Shown: positions 1 to 13,075 of the stretch, piece by piece
How positions within the stretch are numbered: position 1 is the first letter of the stretch
How the letters are laid out: each line of letters begins with the position of its first letter
NCBI GenBank assembly: GCA_023091665.1
Contig: JALJCQ010000033.1
Coordinates: 186,001 to 250,000, forward strand
Length of the DNA stretch: 64,000 nucleotides
Origin: Pythium myriotylum
Taxonomy: Eukaryota; Oomycota; Peronosporomycetes; Pythiales; Pythiaceae
Direction of reading: 5' to 3'
Made by a program: the position numbers and the translations under genes
The notes under the pieces: generated by a model
Database searches by the model: none
The model's input: the letters and a program-made list of their open reading frames with translations, nothing else
Told to the model about the DNA's origin: nothing

Positions 1-188
1 CAGCCAAGTGCGTATGTACACGAAGTAAAAAAGATAAGTCCGGACGCTGGTGACCGACGGCCGCCGCCGAGTAGAATACACGTGGAGGGCGCCAGTCCCC
101 TGCTCTGGGCACCGATCCCTGCGCTTCTCACATCGTCTTGGAGTTGAACGAGTCTTCTCCTTGATATGCGCGAAAACAGTGGCCCTCC

Positions 189-3100
189 TCACCTTGAGAA
201 CAGCTTGATGTCATTTAGATACACGACCTCCTGGCCCTGGCCACCTTCACCCGGCCCCCATACATCCCCTCGGATCCACAGCGTGCTGGCCCCAGAGAGA
301 ACGCTCTTGAAGTCAGCCGTGGACAGCGAGTCGCCTGTCGGCTCGTCAATCCAGCCGAAGTCTTCTCGTAGAATCGCGGAATAATATGACCATGTAGACG
401 ACGTCGGGAGAGGGAACCCGCCGAGACTGAGCGAAATGTGGTTTCCTGACGTATCGAAAATCGAGATCTGACCGCGCAGGGGGCGAGCATCGCCATTGTG
501 ACTTGGAGCGAGCATGCGAAACTGCAGGCGTCCGCCGTAGCTGGATGCAAGTGCTTTGACGAAGCCCGGCGGTGCCGAGAACTGCCAGAGGTTCCGGTAT
601 ACTGGTCCGCAGGGGAATCCTGGGGTGATGCTTGGCAGCTCACCTGCCTTCGTACACGCTAGTGGAGTTGGTGGGCAGGAGACAAAACCATCGTTTTTCT
701 GCTGGAGTCCTTTCATGGAGAGATCGCCGACCGTGGTGGGATCTGCCTCAGAAAGTGAGTTGAAGTTCCAACCTAGGATGAGCCCATTCGTAACAAGCTT
801 GAATGGCCACTGGAGCTGCTTGAGCAGCTCTGAGCGAGGAAGCACGCGTGACCACACGTTGACGTGCTGCAAGTCAGCAATGAGGCTTCGTCGTGGCTTC
901 GAGGAGCAGGTCACAGGAGGATTTTGTGGCCCAATCGAGCTAAAGCATGTTGACGCGAGCTGCCCAACAACGAGATAGCCGCTGGAGCTGATCGCGTGCC
1001 CAACGCGATACGGTCCACCATCAAATACTGCCATGCCATTGTCCAATACACGCACACGTCCATCAGCCGCGTTCCAGTTGATCGCGATGAAGTGCCATTT
1101 GCCATCGGAGACATCGACAAACGTCGCTAGGCTTCCGCGGCGACCGCGATTGATTGGCGCAATATCCAGAGCATCAAGCGCAAATTGGAGATTGGTTGGG
1201 TCGCAAACAGCGAGATCCACTGCCTCTTCGGCCAGATCAGTCGACGAAAGTGGAACAACATATGAGAGAATGCATGCCTCACGGTTTTTTTGGGTCGTAC
1301 GAATCCAGAAAGAGATTGTCAGAGCCTACAAGCACTCGGTTAGCCAAGTAACCGTTTGAGCAGATGAGGGATTTGGCACGTACAGAACTTGGAAACAGTG
1401 CCGCAGGATTTACTGTCGCTACGAAGCTCCGTTCATTCCCTGTCAGACTCAAAACGCGGTACGAAGTTGCTAGGCTGGCACTGGAAGGAAGGCTGGCTCC
1501 GATATCGCAGGCAAAGTCGCAAACACCAGTCGGTGATGCCAAGTCGCATTTCTCATTGTACTCAGCTTCCCCGACGATCTGATCAATCGCGAATATTCCA
1601 TTTGAGTCGACACGTAACGCTCCAGCACTTCCCGTCGCTGAGTTCCCGTTCTCGGCAACACTCCAACCAAGAAGATTGAATCTCCTGTTTGTCGACGCTG
1701 GGAAGCTTGATTTTTGGAGTTCGGCGCCGTCATCGTAGTCATAAATACGTACGGTTACATCCGAGAACACTCCGAGTGCCGAGTTTGGAGCGCTTGGATC
1801 ACCAAGGATGATTTTAAAGTACTCGAAGTGGGCTTCTTTTCTTGTATCGTCGATTACTTCGATCTCGATAACCTTTTCCACCTCTCCGATCTCGAACTGG
1901 AGGAACATTGCGTCTAAATCGACACTACTAGGGGAAACAATCCGGTAGTCGATCCCGTAAGTTGCAGTTTTCACTGCAGATTCCAATCGGAGCGGAAGAG
2001 TGACGATGTCACTTGTGCCTTGCTGACGAAGGACGCGGACAAGGAGGCGACTATTGTTCTCCGTAATGCTATACACATCCGTTGCAAAGGTGAAGAGTCC
2101 GGCTCGCTGATAACCTCGAATCGAAAACACAGTCGAAGCTGTCGATGGTGCCATAGCTACCGATCCCTGTTCAATGTCCGCTGTTAGCGCTTTGGTAGGA
2201 TCAGCGACTGCAATCACTGCTCCCTGGGAGAGAAGGGCACTCATTGGATTTTGAAGCTGACTCTGAAGGTCCTGAACGAGCTCGTTGACCAGTGGGTCAG
2301 CTACATTATCAGATGGTAGCAACCTAAATTTCACAATAACTGATCCAGCGAGTAGCTCAAGAATCTCGATCCGTGACGAGTCGATACCTAGCGCTGTTGA
2401 AAGGGCAGTCGTGAAATCATTCTTGAATGTTGCTTCGGCGGCTGATCCTGTTGGAATATCGTTAATGTCCTTTTCGAGTTTCAGCGAAACCGTTGCGATA
2501 TCACGGTTTACTACGAACTGTGTGGCTGACGCCGAAATAATATCGGCATTTGTTGAACCGGTGCCACCAGACCCTCCTATCCTAGAAAGACCGCTTTTGG
2601 ACATATCCTTGACTGGTAGATCAGTAAATAATCGGTAGGATGCCTGGCCTTTAAACTTGTAGCAGAGCGACATTGTCCCTGTTTGCTGAGTGAAGTCATA
2701 CGTCGCAGTACCAGAGAAAATGGACATTGCCGAACTTCCGCCAACGGCTGGAATGGAGTCGCAGTCAGAGTCGCTCGGGTTTGTCGTTGCGGACACGTCG
2801 ATCCATTTCGCTACATCGAAATCCTGCTGACCAATTCCATTGAACACAAATGTAATTGTCGTGCCTGTGGTCGTAGGTTTCGACTCAACCATGTCGACGC
2901 GCTGGATGCTCAATACTTCGCACAACACATCGCCAAACATGATGAAATTTGGAACATTGCCGAACTTGTAGCACAGTTTCCATGTAGACAGCGAGTCCGT
3001 CATAGTCGATGAAGTTGGCGGGATGAATGTTACAGTGACAGTAGCTGAGCCAGCTCGAGCGAGTGAAGTTGGTGATGCAGACGTGGACGAAACAGACGAC

Positions 3101-6100
3101 GGCATGATTGACGTGTACTGCGCCATCGTATCGGACGAACATGAGAGGGCATCACTTGGAACCCATGCAACCTGGTCTGAACTGACAGTGAGTCCAAATG
3201 TGCCGGACACTCTTATGTCGACTTTTTGCCCTGAAACGATTGATGCAGTTGCGGGAACCCAGATTTCCGCGGTCACAACAACAACTGTAATTGATGCAAA
3301 CAGTGTGAAAGGCTGACGGTCAAAGCTATAACAAAGATAAAGTGCATTGTAGCCTTTGTCAAATGAAACGGCTGTCTTCGCCTCCTTAACGTCGGTGATG
3401 CCAATGGCTTGGCGGCATCCGTCGTTCGATTTGTCTGTCGTCCAACCAAGGCGGTCAAGATTTGATAGACGAAAGCCTGTGATTTGCAGTGGAGTGGAAG
3501 CAGTTGCAAGAAACGTCTTTCGGTCGATACTGATGATGCCGTATGTAGCCACTGTAACTCCCTTCACATAGGCGAAGGGCTCGTCTTGGAAACGATAGCA
3601 CATGTGGTATTGGTCGGAAAGGGTCGGGGGATATGACGAAAAAGACCCCATGAACACCAGAGAACCGTTGTATGTGACCACAGTCATCAATGTGGACCCA
3701 TCAGCGATATTCGCAACATCAACACCACAGTCAGCGCTGGTTGTAACGCTGAGTGGGACGAACTTGACGGTGTCGCCTTCTTGAATACCAGATCCGATGG
3801 GTCTCCAGGTTTTTGACTGGTTGATGGTCGCGACTTCACCTTGCGTTGAAAGATTTTGATAAGCGAAGTCCAAGAGGTCTGTAATTTCTTTTACGGAAAC
3901 CATTATGGACGAGTAAAGTCGAAAAGGTTCTGCATCAAACTTATAGCAGAGTTTCCACGGCTTGCCATGCGATCCAAACTCAAAGGGGAACCACATCGTC
4001 TTGTTTGCAAATACGCTGATCGTTCGCGCGAACAGCCCTTGCGATGGCAAGTTGTCGCAGTCCTGATCAACTAGAGCCGTATCCCCGTCAACCCATTTAA
4101 CTTTGTCAACGGCAGAAATACCGATGCCGTCTATCATAATGAGCTTGAGCTCATCAACGACAGCTACGTTCGCCTGACCGCTCGACGTCTCGTAAAACTG
4201 ACGTAACCCCCAAATAGTCTTGACGTCGATGCGGAAGCTGCCGTAAAAAACGTAGTCCTCCGAGCCAAAGCGATAGCAGAGCACGCGCGAGAGTCCTGCT
4301 GATATTTTGTCGGATCCAAACTGGAAACCGCCGACAGTGATGCCGGGGACATTCTCGTATACATAGATTGCCATATCGGTCATATCATCGAATTCCTTTT
4401 GAATGTTCATGAGCACGATCCCTGGAGGAGAACAATCAGCGCTGGTATCAGGCACGAATTTAGCGAAATCGCCGGTGGCAACACCATCCCCTTCAAAGAG
4501 GAAAGTTTTCAGTGCTCCGGACACTGCAATGCCATTTGCACCTCGTAGAGTGCGCATGTTTGTTAAGCTTTTCACATCAAGAAATAGATCGAAGAAGACG
4601 CGGTACGGCTCCGTTCCGAAGCCATAACAAAGAAACACTCGATCGCCGGAGCTAAAGCTCTCGAAGGCAACTGCAAAATCGTTTCCCAATGTTGTATAGC
4701 TCACATATTCGTCGTCCCTCGTAGCAGGATTCCTTTGCAGAAGCTCGGTTTTTGAACAACTCGTATCCAGTGGATCTCGCGTCCACGATACGCGGTCACC
4801 TACTGCTAGGTGTGTTCCGTATAACGTAAACACTTTCCGAGCACCAACAATCGCTACTTCTCTCGATCCAACGAGCGTACTCTTCGCGGAAATAGTCGCA
4901 ATCTTGATGTCGAGATTTGAGTATAGCTTGAACTTTTCGATACCGAATTTATAGCAGAGGATTGGCTGGTAGTCGTCCTGTTTGGATGAGAAATTGAAAG
5001 TTGCTGTGTAGGTCGTGTTCACAGTGACAGTGTCTATCGGAAGAAGTGTCTGAGGATCGTACAATGTGGCGATGTGGGTATCGCAATCCTCTTCAGCACT
5101 GTGTATCCACCTCACTTCATCTCCTTCAGCGAGCCCAAAACCCTGAAACGTCAAAGGTTCAGGAACATCAGAAACTGCAAGTTTGGGGGAACCACGAGTG
5201 CCAGTATAGCCGATCACCATCTTGACTTCGAGTTGCAAGTCCGAATAAAGCTGATACGGCTCCGAAGCGAACTGATAACACAGCATGACAGTCATTCCAG
5301 CTGCAGCTTGGGAGAAGTTGATGAGGGCCTCAGAGGTCGACGTGACATAGAGAATGGACTGAGCTTGATCGTCAATGGAATGTAGAAGGCGGAGGGAAGG
5401 ACTAACGGAGCTCTCAGCGCACGATCCCTCACTACCGACTTCAATAAAATACAGGCGATCATTGGTTGCCAGTCCTTCACCAACAATCTTTAGCATTTTC
5501 GGAGAGTCAACCACTGCGGTGGTATCACTACCCCATGCAGAGGCTCGCACATCCTCGATGTGCTTAACTTCAACAGCCATGCTCGTGTATATCTTGTACG
5601 GTTCCTTGCCGAAACGATAGCAAAGGAAGAATATCTTCCCTGCATTTCCTCCAGCAAAAGCGAAAATTGCGTTGTTGAAGCTATTAATCGATCGTGAGTT
5701 GGTATCTTCGTTGGGACCCAATATTGATCCAGAAACTGCAACTAAGCTTGCAAGTGTAGAGGTATCAAGACAGTCCGGCATCGATCCTCGTGCTATAGCA
5801 TCCTGTACTACCGAATAATCAATCCACCTCACAGTGTCCCCAACAGCTAGTCCGTGACCGTGAAAACTCCAGGTCTTGGCATAGTTAGCAACAGCTACAC
5901 CAACGTCACCCTCGGAAACACTCATGGACGTCACCTCCTTCACTGTAAAGGAAAATTCTTGGTATAATTTGAACGGGTTCGAGCCGAATTTGTAACAAAG
6001 CGCAAATGGCTGACCTTCTGCGCTCGACTGCAAGAACCGCAAGTTGGCATCGTCAGCTTCTCCGAGAGAAGCAATCTCTATACCACCAACGTCTGATATT

Positions 6101-9100
6101 CCAACAACCGCATCACCACAGTTTGCATCACTGGTCGTCGATCCGTCCACAAACTTAATCACGTCGCCGGTTTGAACGGAAAATCCCTGGAAAATGAATC
6201 GTTTGGGTGCTCCAACAACCGCTACTCGAGTATCACCCCCATCAGCGCTTACAACGTCGAGAAGAGCTGATACGATCGCTCCTGTTGAGACAGTCAGTGA
6301 CTCGTCGATCACTCCACCATCGGCAGCGAAAGTTCGGATTGACGCATCCCCGGCGGGGAGAACAGTTGCTGGGTTGACAACATTTCCTACGAATAATACC
6401 ACTTCTGTATACTCATTGATCATATCTTGAAGCACAACGCTGACCACATTCTGGAGACAGCTTGCACTTCCAAAAACGGTCGGCTTCACAAAGTTTACAA
6501 CACATACAGCAGCATTTAGCCGCCATTCGATGGGCAGCGTCAACACGATGACTCCTCCTGGAGGGATTTGTCCAGTTGTAGTCGCCGTGAGTGTCGCTGT
6601 CGTCGAAAGGGATGCCACTGGGCCAGGTGAGAACAGCGCACTCTGCCACCGACGCTCACCGCTAAGTATCCCTCTAGAGATGGCGTTGATCTGGACCCCA
6701 CCCACGTTCACAAGTCCACCCAAGTGACTATATACGGATAACCTTGCCACTGCTGCAGGCCGTTCTGATGGAGGCGATCTTATGCCCGTGATCGTAACAG
6801 TAATGTTGCTCTCTTGAGATACTGGTACGTGAAATGATAAACAGAGAGTTCTTGATGATGAAACCCAGAGAACGCTTAAAGCCGACTCTTTGTAATTGCT
6901 TGAGGAAAACTGGGCTGTTGCTGAGTTTAGCACATCCCAAGCATCAGCGGTAGGGGTTGACAGGCAGACTTGAGAGCCTGGTTCCAGCTGACCACCAGTT
7001 GTCATAGCTAGTGTTTGTGTGGAAATGACACCTGGGGTCGGAATTTCAGATGTCCAAGTCGCACCCACACCAAGATCAGACGCAGTGATGGAATTGATCG
7101 AGATGTCGAAGGATTCATCTACGATACCGCCATCGGATAGGCTGGTCCTCACGAATAACGAAGACGCAATCGCGGCGGACTCAATATCATACGGGTTGAA
7201 CATGCCATCAATCTCTAACTCAAAATCTGCTCCCTCTCCGAGATCCCCCTGCGTTACGACTGTTAGTTGGCTCCTTTCTGGTGCCCACGCGGAGGAATAT
7301 ACGCTTACGCCGATCTCAGGTTTCACGAAAGTTGCTGTGACGGCGGTTAAGACGGGTCGCCACCCAGGTGAAGGGAAGGTCAGTGTCATCAGGCTCCCAC
7401 CGGGGAGAGAGCCACTCACAGCAGCAGATAAGATCAGCTTACTGGCCATACTTGCACTTGTCGTTGTAGACGATTGGAGTGTCTTACTACCACCCAGAGC
7501 TCCGCGTGTGATAGCATTTATGATAATTACTCCAGGGCCATCGATCGCATTCCCGTCTCCACCTCGGGTCACTATTGTAGTTGAAGTCACTGCTGTCTCT
7601 TTTGGGGGTGTTCTGATGCCGGAGAGGGTTACTGAGACCTGCAAATACGCTGGAATATCCAATAAACCCTCGAGGGTGATTGCCAGCAATTGAGATGAGA
7701 TATTCCAACTGACCGCTCCAATTGGGCCAAGTGCGGGCTGCTCAAAAGTCGCCACAGCGGCTGCGGTCACCGACCAGCCAGTGTCTGGTAGCGCAAATTC
7801 GAGCTTGCTTCCAACACGTAATCGTCCACTAGTAAAAAAAGCCACGGTATGATTTGTTGTCACTCCTGGATTCGGTCTTGCACAAGTCCAAATGCGACTA
7901 CCGAGGATTGGACCAGGGGAGATTGCATCCAAGACTACCAAGCTCGGACCATCGATTACAAGACCGAAGTTATCGAGCGTCGAAAGCCAAGCAAAACGGT
8001 CAGTTGTTCGGACTGTCGACGGGGTGTTCAGACTTGAGATTGCAAGTTCAACACCTGCCGAATATGCCGGAATCTCAGTTGGAACCGATATCACTAGCGT
8101 TCGAACAGGTGAATCCCACTCGGCAATACCCTTCGTCATGTTTAGATTGATTGTAATAGCTTCTGGTACCATCTCAGTATCAGCTGCCACATCGAACTCT
8201 GGCAGTACGATTTTGATTTTGCCACCAATCGGAACTCGTCCATTTATACCGAATTTTAGAACGACTGGTGATGTGATTCCTGGATACGGGAACCGTGTCG
8301 ACCATTCCGCCGGCAATGTGGTCTTCGCGACGATCTCATTCATCATCAGCACACTTGGCCCATCAAGTCGCAGACCGAGAGAGTTCCACGTCTGTATCGT
8401 CGCATTTGAAGCATTCCGAATTGAAGGGGGCATACTAAGTGCATCAATATTCATAGTGATGACAGTGCCATCAGCAACAATAGTATCGCTCGAGAGAAGA
8501 ATCGCAAATGCGGTTTTTGGCGTATCCCATGAAATAGTCGCGCTAGCCCCCGGAGGAGAAAGAACCTTGACGGATGGTGCGGCGATGGCAAAGCTATAAT
8601 CGTTGTTGGGAAATGCCACATATATCAGCGTATCGTCCACGAGCGCTGCTGGCGTTACGAAAGAAAGCTGGACATCTGACGCAATTCCTGGATGTGGTTT
8701 TGATGCGACCAACTTGGCACCAAGGAGTTCCCCAGCAACAGTCGTCATCCCACTGAGCGTGGCTGTCTCGATTGCCTGGCCAGTGGCGTCGGTGGATGCA
8801 AACACGAACGAGCCGGTCGTTGTGACTCCTACAGGTTCGATTAGATTTGCGAGTGTGCTCTAAATACGAACGAAGAATAGCCAACCTGGGTTTCGAAGAA
8901 AGCCAACTTCAGCAATATATGATGCTGGCGGGACTCCACTAGGTAGGATATACGAGACCTGTTGTCCATTCCTCAAAACCATGGAACCCGACGCTGAAAA
9001 CGCGCCGTCCACTTCAGTCAGATTTGGAGCAGTGGGGAACCAGTACTCCGGAGGAAAACTGATCGCTACACGCCCACCTTGAGGGATCATTACAGATATT

Positions 9101-10059
9101 GAAACGTTGAAACTCATCATGACTGCTGCGCCGGCTTCTCGAGTACTGAAGATCACACTTGCTGTTGCCAGTGTGGAGCTCGCGATGACGGCCCCCACGA
9201 TCGCCGTCGTGAACTGGTACACCCGACCACTGCTATCCATTGTTGCCAACGCGAAATTTGTCGTCGTTGTCGCTCCAGGATTTGTCACGTTACTCACCCG
9301 AAACGAGATGGACGCGCCCGCTGCTGCCGGGCTGCCTCCTATCATTACCTTGATCGTGTTCTTTGCGACGTCTGCTGACGCTGTGCTCGCCGCGTCGAGA
9401 TTTGAGAGGGCGGATAGTACTGTCCTGCCCGCCACAGCGAACTCGCTCGGTAGCAAAAGCGCGATAACACTATCAACTGGGAGACTCACTGTGGTAGTGA
9501 ACGTGACTGCGATAGTTCCAGTGATGCCGGCCACGAGGGAGTCGGGAGCCGCACTGGCCGTCGTCAATGCTGAGCTGTTTATGGCCACGGGAGATACCTG
9601 CGCATCTTGGTCAATTGTGGCGGCATTGCTGTCCTGGATCGTGATCGCAAATGCGCCAGTGACGCCTCCTCCTGGGTTCGATACAGACGAGATGGTGAAC
9701 GCAAACGCGTTGCCGTTAGCGATGCCGCTGGTGGCTACTGCGCACGTCAGCGTCGACGCCGTCACGGAGGAGAGCGAGAGCGTCGTGGAGTACAGCGCAG
9801 GGTCGACGGCCACGGCGGCTGTCGCAGTGTCGATTACAAAGCCATCAGGGAACTGCACGACCACAAAGCTGCCGACAGCGATGTCGACGGAGCTCGTGAA
9901 CGCCACGGCGACCGAGCCTTTCGCACCGGCGACAAGCGACGCCGGCTCGACGGCCGTGGACGTGAGCGTCGCGCCGACCGCAGCGACCGCTACGAGAATC
10001 GCGGCGAGCGAGAGCCATGGGGAAGAGACGAGACAGGCAGCCCTCACGCGCAGCCCCAT
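189..10059 (-). CDS. Giant secreted beta-repeat protein with Calx-beta and laminin-G-like domains
   Basis: Predicted CDS complement(189..8828, 8886..10059), about 3270 residues. The 57 bp intron at 8829-8885 has GT-AG ends and joins RNPG to VTTTGS in frame. The ATG at 10059 starts a hydrophobic signal peptide (WLSLAAILVAVAAVGA). Layout: N-terminal beta repeats of about 110 residues; eleven units of about 120 residues between roughly 6100 and 2600, each starting near a GD-V-W/F motif and ending in a CY(K/R)F-EP(Y/F)-LY motif; an SEA-like stretch near 2250-2500; a Calx-beta domain near 1720-2060; and a laminin-G/concanavalin-like domain near 900-1250. The paired cysteines in each unit fit an extracellular protein, perhaps a cell-wall adhesin, but the function is unknown. 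A 7-T homopolymer at 1285-1291 shifts the frame; removing one base restores a continuous protein. The last residues end at a consensus-like splice donor (190-185), so a further exon toward position 1 is possible. Confidence 0.75.
1285..1291 (-). other. Frameshifting homopolymer inside the giant gene
   Basis: Seven consecutive T (A on the coding strand). Upstream the frame reads DSYDPKKP then stop. With six A it reads DSYDPKNREACILSYVV and continues into the laminin-G-like domain with no other stop until 189. The remaining coding length is then divisible by three. This is either a sequencing or assembly indel or a real truncating mutation; the sequence alone cannot decide. Confidence 0.7.
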
Positions 10060-10293
10060 GGCGCCGTAGTCAAGGGGCGCGCGTCGCCGCGAGAGGGTGC
10101 CTCCATTGATCCGTTAGCCTTCTCTTGATGCTGGTTCAGTGTGACGGGGCTAAGAAACGAATTGGCTTAGTCCTCACTTCGGCTTTTTATGTGGTCCACG
10201 TGTCCTGGAGTCCCGGTTTTAATAGAGAGCGAGCTTTTTTGTTTGACGTTTGGCGGGTCACCAATCCCGAATCGATTGATCGAGAAGGCACCG
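10060..10293. promoter_or_regulatory. Shared upstream region between divergent genes
   Basis: A 234 bp gap between the start codons of the giant secreted gene (-) and the CHORD gene (+). It must hold the core promoters and 5' leaders of both. No specific motif is claimed. Confidence 0.4.
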
Positions 10294-11414
10294 ATGGCCG
10301 AGCCGGTGAAGGTGGAGGGCGCCGTGCCCAAGAAGGTCTACATCCACTACGAGGAGGGCGAGGAGGCGCTCCACGTGACGCTCAAGATGACGCTGCCGTC
10401 CAAGTGGGCGGGCCACCGCGTCGACTACCTCAAGGCCTTCTTCGTGGACCACTACAACACCAAGAAGCCCGACCACGCGCTCGACGCGGGCGACTTCCAC
10501 CTCGCCAAGAAGAGCGGCGCCGCGATCTACGGAGACGACCTGCTCCACACGGCCGTCGACAAGTACGAAGACATCTTCCTCAAGCCCGGCGCCTCCACGA
10601 CGCGGCCGCCCAAGCCCGAAGGTCAGTGGTGCGAAGAGGAAGTTGTGGATTGAACTCTGCTCAATGACTGGCCTCTCTCTCTCCCCCTCTCTCTGAACCC
10701 CACAGTCAAGGCGGCAGCTGCGCCTGTGAACAAGAACCTCGTGCAGTGCAAGAACTACGGCTGTCGCGCCAAGTTCGATGAGGCCGAGAACCACGACTCG
10801 GCCTGCCGCCACCACGCGCAGCCCCCGCTCTTCCACGACACGAAGAAGGGCTGGCAGTGCTGCTCCTCTAAGATGGTGTACGACTGGGACGACTTTGAGA
10901 AGATTGAGCCGTGCCAGGTTGGTCGCCACTCGACCACGGAGCCAAACGCGCAATTCGCCCAGTCTCCAACTGTCGCTCTCGCCGAGAGTGCCGGAAAGAA
11001 CTCGTCGGCGGCTCCACCGGCAGCTGCACCTGTGCTCAAGTCCATCGACGACTACAACAAGAAGAATCCGAACGCAGTGACTGCTGTATCTGCCGCGTTT
11101 GAGGCCCCTGCTGCGTAAGTGGGAAGAGCGATGATCCCTTCTTCAGCTATTGGAGCTAACGATTTGAGTTTCTTGGTGGTAGCTCTACCGCTCGAGCTGA
11201 TGGGAAGGCGAAGTGCGTCAACTTTGGCTGCCAAAAAGAGTACGTTGTGGCGGAAAACCACGAGACAGCATGCACGCACCACGCTGGTGCTCCAGTGTTC
11301 CACGACGCTGGGAAGTATTGGTCGTGCTGTCCGAAAGCAGTCAAGTACGACTTTGATGCATTCCTCCAAGTCCCTGGCTGTACGACGTCCCCACATCGCG
11401 ACGTGAAGGCCTAG
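10294..11414 (+). CDS. Two-CHORD zinc-binding protein (RAR1-like)
   Basis: Exons 10294..10621, 10706..11114 and 11183..11414 give 322 residues. The introns of 84 and 68 bp have GT-AG ends and join in frame. The N-terminal third (VYIHYEEGEEALHVTLKMTL and on) looks like a small beta-grasp, ubiquitin-like fold. CHORD 1 (about residues 117-180) has C-N-GC, C-HH, FHD, W-CC, DWDDF and C-GRH. CHORD 2 (about 253-320) repeats this with CVNFGC, ACTHH, FHD, WSCC, YDFDAF and C-PH. There is no CS domain after the CHORDs, so the layout is nearer to plant RAR1 than to animal CHORDC1/melusin. In known systems CHORD proteins bind Zn and act as HSP90/SGT1 co-chaperones; that role is inferred here. The start is the ATG closest to the conserved region. 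Confidence 0.85.
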
Positions 11415-11853
11415 ATTTTAGTGGTGGGAAGCAGAAGAAATAAATCGTATGAGCACCCATAATTTCTCGGTGATGTCAATGGGATTCGAGCAGCTGCTGG
11501 AACATGTTTTTGCTTACAACTCCAAGCACGGTGCGCGTGCCAATTTACTCATTTTGGGACTATAACCTTACGGTGAAGACACATTGTACATGTATTGATC
11601 GGCTCAAGAGGTTCCGAGGTCTCCAAGCAGCGCCTCCAAGAGGATATGTTTCCTTCGAGAATCGCCCAAACTTGACTGTCTCCTTCGGACGATGCTCGCA
11701 TACAGACCTTCGCAACGTCGGTCGTGTTATGTGAGTGATGAGCTGCCACCATTAGGGAAGAGTTATCACCAACGCTGAGTAAGGAGTCCGACTAACACGA
11801 CAGTGAACCGTAGGAGAGTGAAATGAGCCATGGCGCGGACGGCACTACAGACA

Positions 11854-11925
11854 GCTTTGTGACCGGACTCGAACCGGCGTCTCGCGGTGACGAACCGCGC
11901 GCTTTACCACCTAAGCTACAACCCG
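11854..11925 (-). tRNA. tRNA-like sequence, copy in left arm (degenerate acceptor stem)
   Basis: Read on the minus strand it has a box A-like TAGCTTAGGTGG, a D stem GCTT/AAGC, an anticodon stem CGCGG/CCGCG with loop TTCGTCA, and a box B GGTTCGAGTCC with a good T stem. The acceptor strands CGGGTTG and CACAAAG pair at only three positions, and position 37 of the loop would be C. Most likely a tRNA-derived (SINE-like) element or pseudo-tRNA, not a working tRNA. The nominal anticodon is CGU. Confidence 0.45.
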
Positions 11926-12406
11926 CACTCGGATCAGAAGGGATGCTGTTAGCTATCTTGGCCGCCCGCGTGTGGTCATTCCGTTGAGGTCCGTTATATC
12001 GTCCACGTCAGCCCGTTATGAAGGGGGTCGTCGCTTGCACACAGCCGGATCCTCATGTCTTGAATCGACTGGGTGGAGTTCCAAGAAAATTGGAGACTGC
12101 TGAATAATGGATCTCTTGTCGCTGACTAGTCTCCGATGGTGACTCGATGTGATGTCGTGAGTGCTGGTCACTTTGAACCTGCGCAGGCCACAAGAAGTAT
12201 CCAGGGGATTCTTCTGGGATCAGCGTTAGTTCCCCCTTCGCTGCTGGACCCCGCAGAAAAAATGATTACTGCGTATGTGAGCAGCCCAGCAACTAGCAAG
12301 TCGCTGCATCGTCTATTTGCACGTCGCTGCATCTACAATGTACCTCCAAGCACTAGAGGGACCGATTTGCGAACGTGGATGACAGCGTCGTTCTCGACGA
12401 TGCTGA

Positions 12407-12409
<3 letters not shown>

Positions 12410-12452
<43 letters not shown>
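12410..12452 (+). repeat. (GA)n microsatellite, 43 bp, left arm
   Basis: Uninterrupted GA dinucleotide tract. Its partner at 19912-19990 is 79 bp, so the two arms differ here by 18 repeat units. Frames rich in alternating L-S or R-E across it are artefacts. Confidence 0.95.
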
Positions 12453-12456
<4 letters not shown>

Positions 12457-13075
12457 AAAAAAACACCCTTTCTTTGCGGCCATCGAGTGAGAGACTAAGC
12501 AATCGCAAATGCCTGCAATGGGGACCACGTCGGCGCACACAGACAGCACAATCGGACTCTCGCTGTGGGCGATCGTCCAGCATTTTCTAACACCAAGAAG
12601 AAAAGGATTTGGAGTGGCTGCTGGCTGTCTTCGGCGTCCGACGAAGATACTCGTTGTCTCTCGCACCCCCGCGACGAACAGCTCAGGGAAGAGCAAATTT
12701 CAGTGCAGAATCCACGCGGGTTGTGGCTGTGGCTGTTCTTGAGGGGTGAGAAGAGAGAACGCAATTGACTGTCGCCTCACGGTCACGGTCTTGGTCACAG
12801 GCAGCAATTGGTCACTTGGTAGTTTAGAGAATCGTTTTGGAGTCGGTCATCTGAGTGTGGAGAGTTGCTGGTTGCTGCCTTTCAAGACCGAAGTCGGCGT
12901 CTTCACGAGTTGGAGAAGTCCTCTCTCGTCTTGACAAGCAACGGGGAAGGTTTCCAATTTCAGTGGCGAGATGGGCTGCACGTTGCTTTCTGAGCCGAGT
13001 GGACAACCCCGACACGAGAAGAAACACTACGAAGCGACGGCTGGTTGCGACGAGCAAGACGAGCCACAGACAGCG

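Noticed and set aside
8829..8885. Two separate genes at 8860-10059 and 1279-8805
   Set aside because: Only one in-frame stop separates them, inside a 57 bp GT-AG intron whose removal gives a smooth repeat junction; both parts carry the same repeat type.
9107..10069. 320-residue plus-strand open frame
   Set aside because: Antisense to the first exon of the giant secreted gene; composed of Ala, Thr and Val without any domain, while the minus strand has a signal peptide and repeats.
12313..12696. Open frames with long Leu-Ser or Arg-Glu runs over the microsatellite (also 19668-20087)
   Set aside because: Pure translation of a GA/CT dinucleotide tract; its length differs between arms, and no flanking domain exists.
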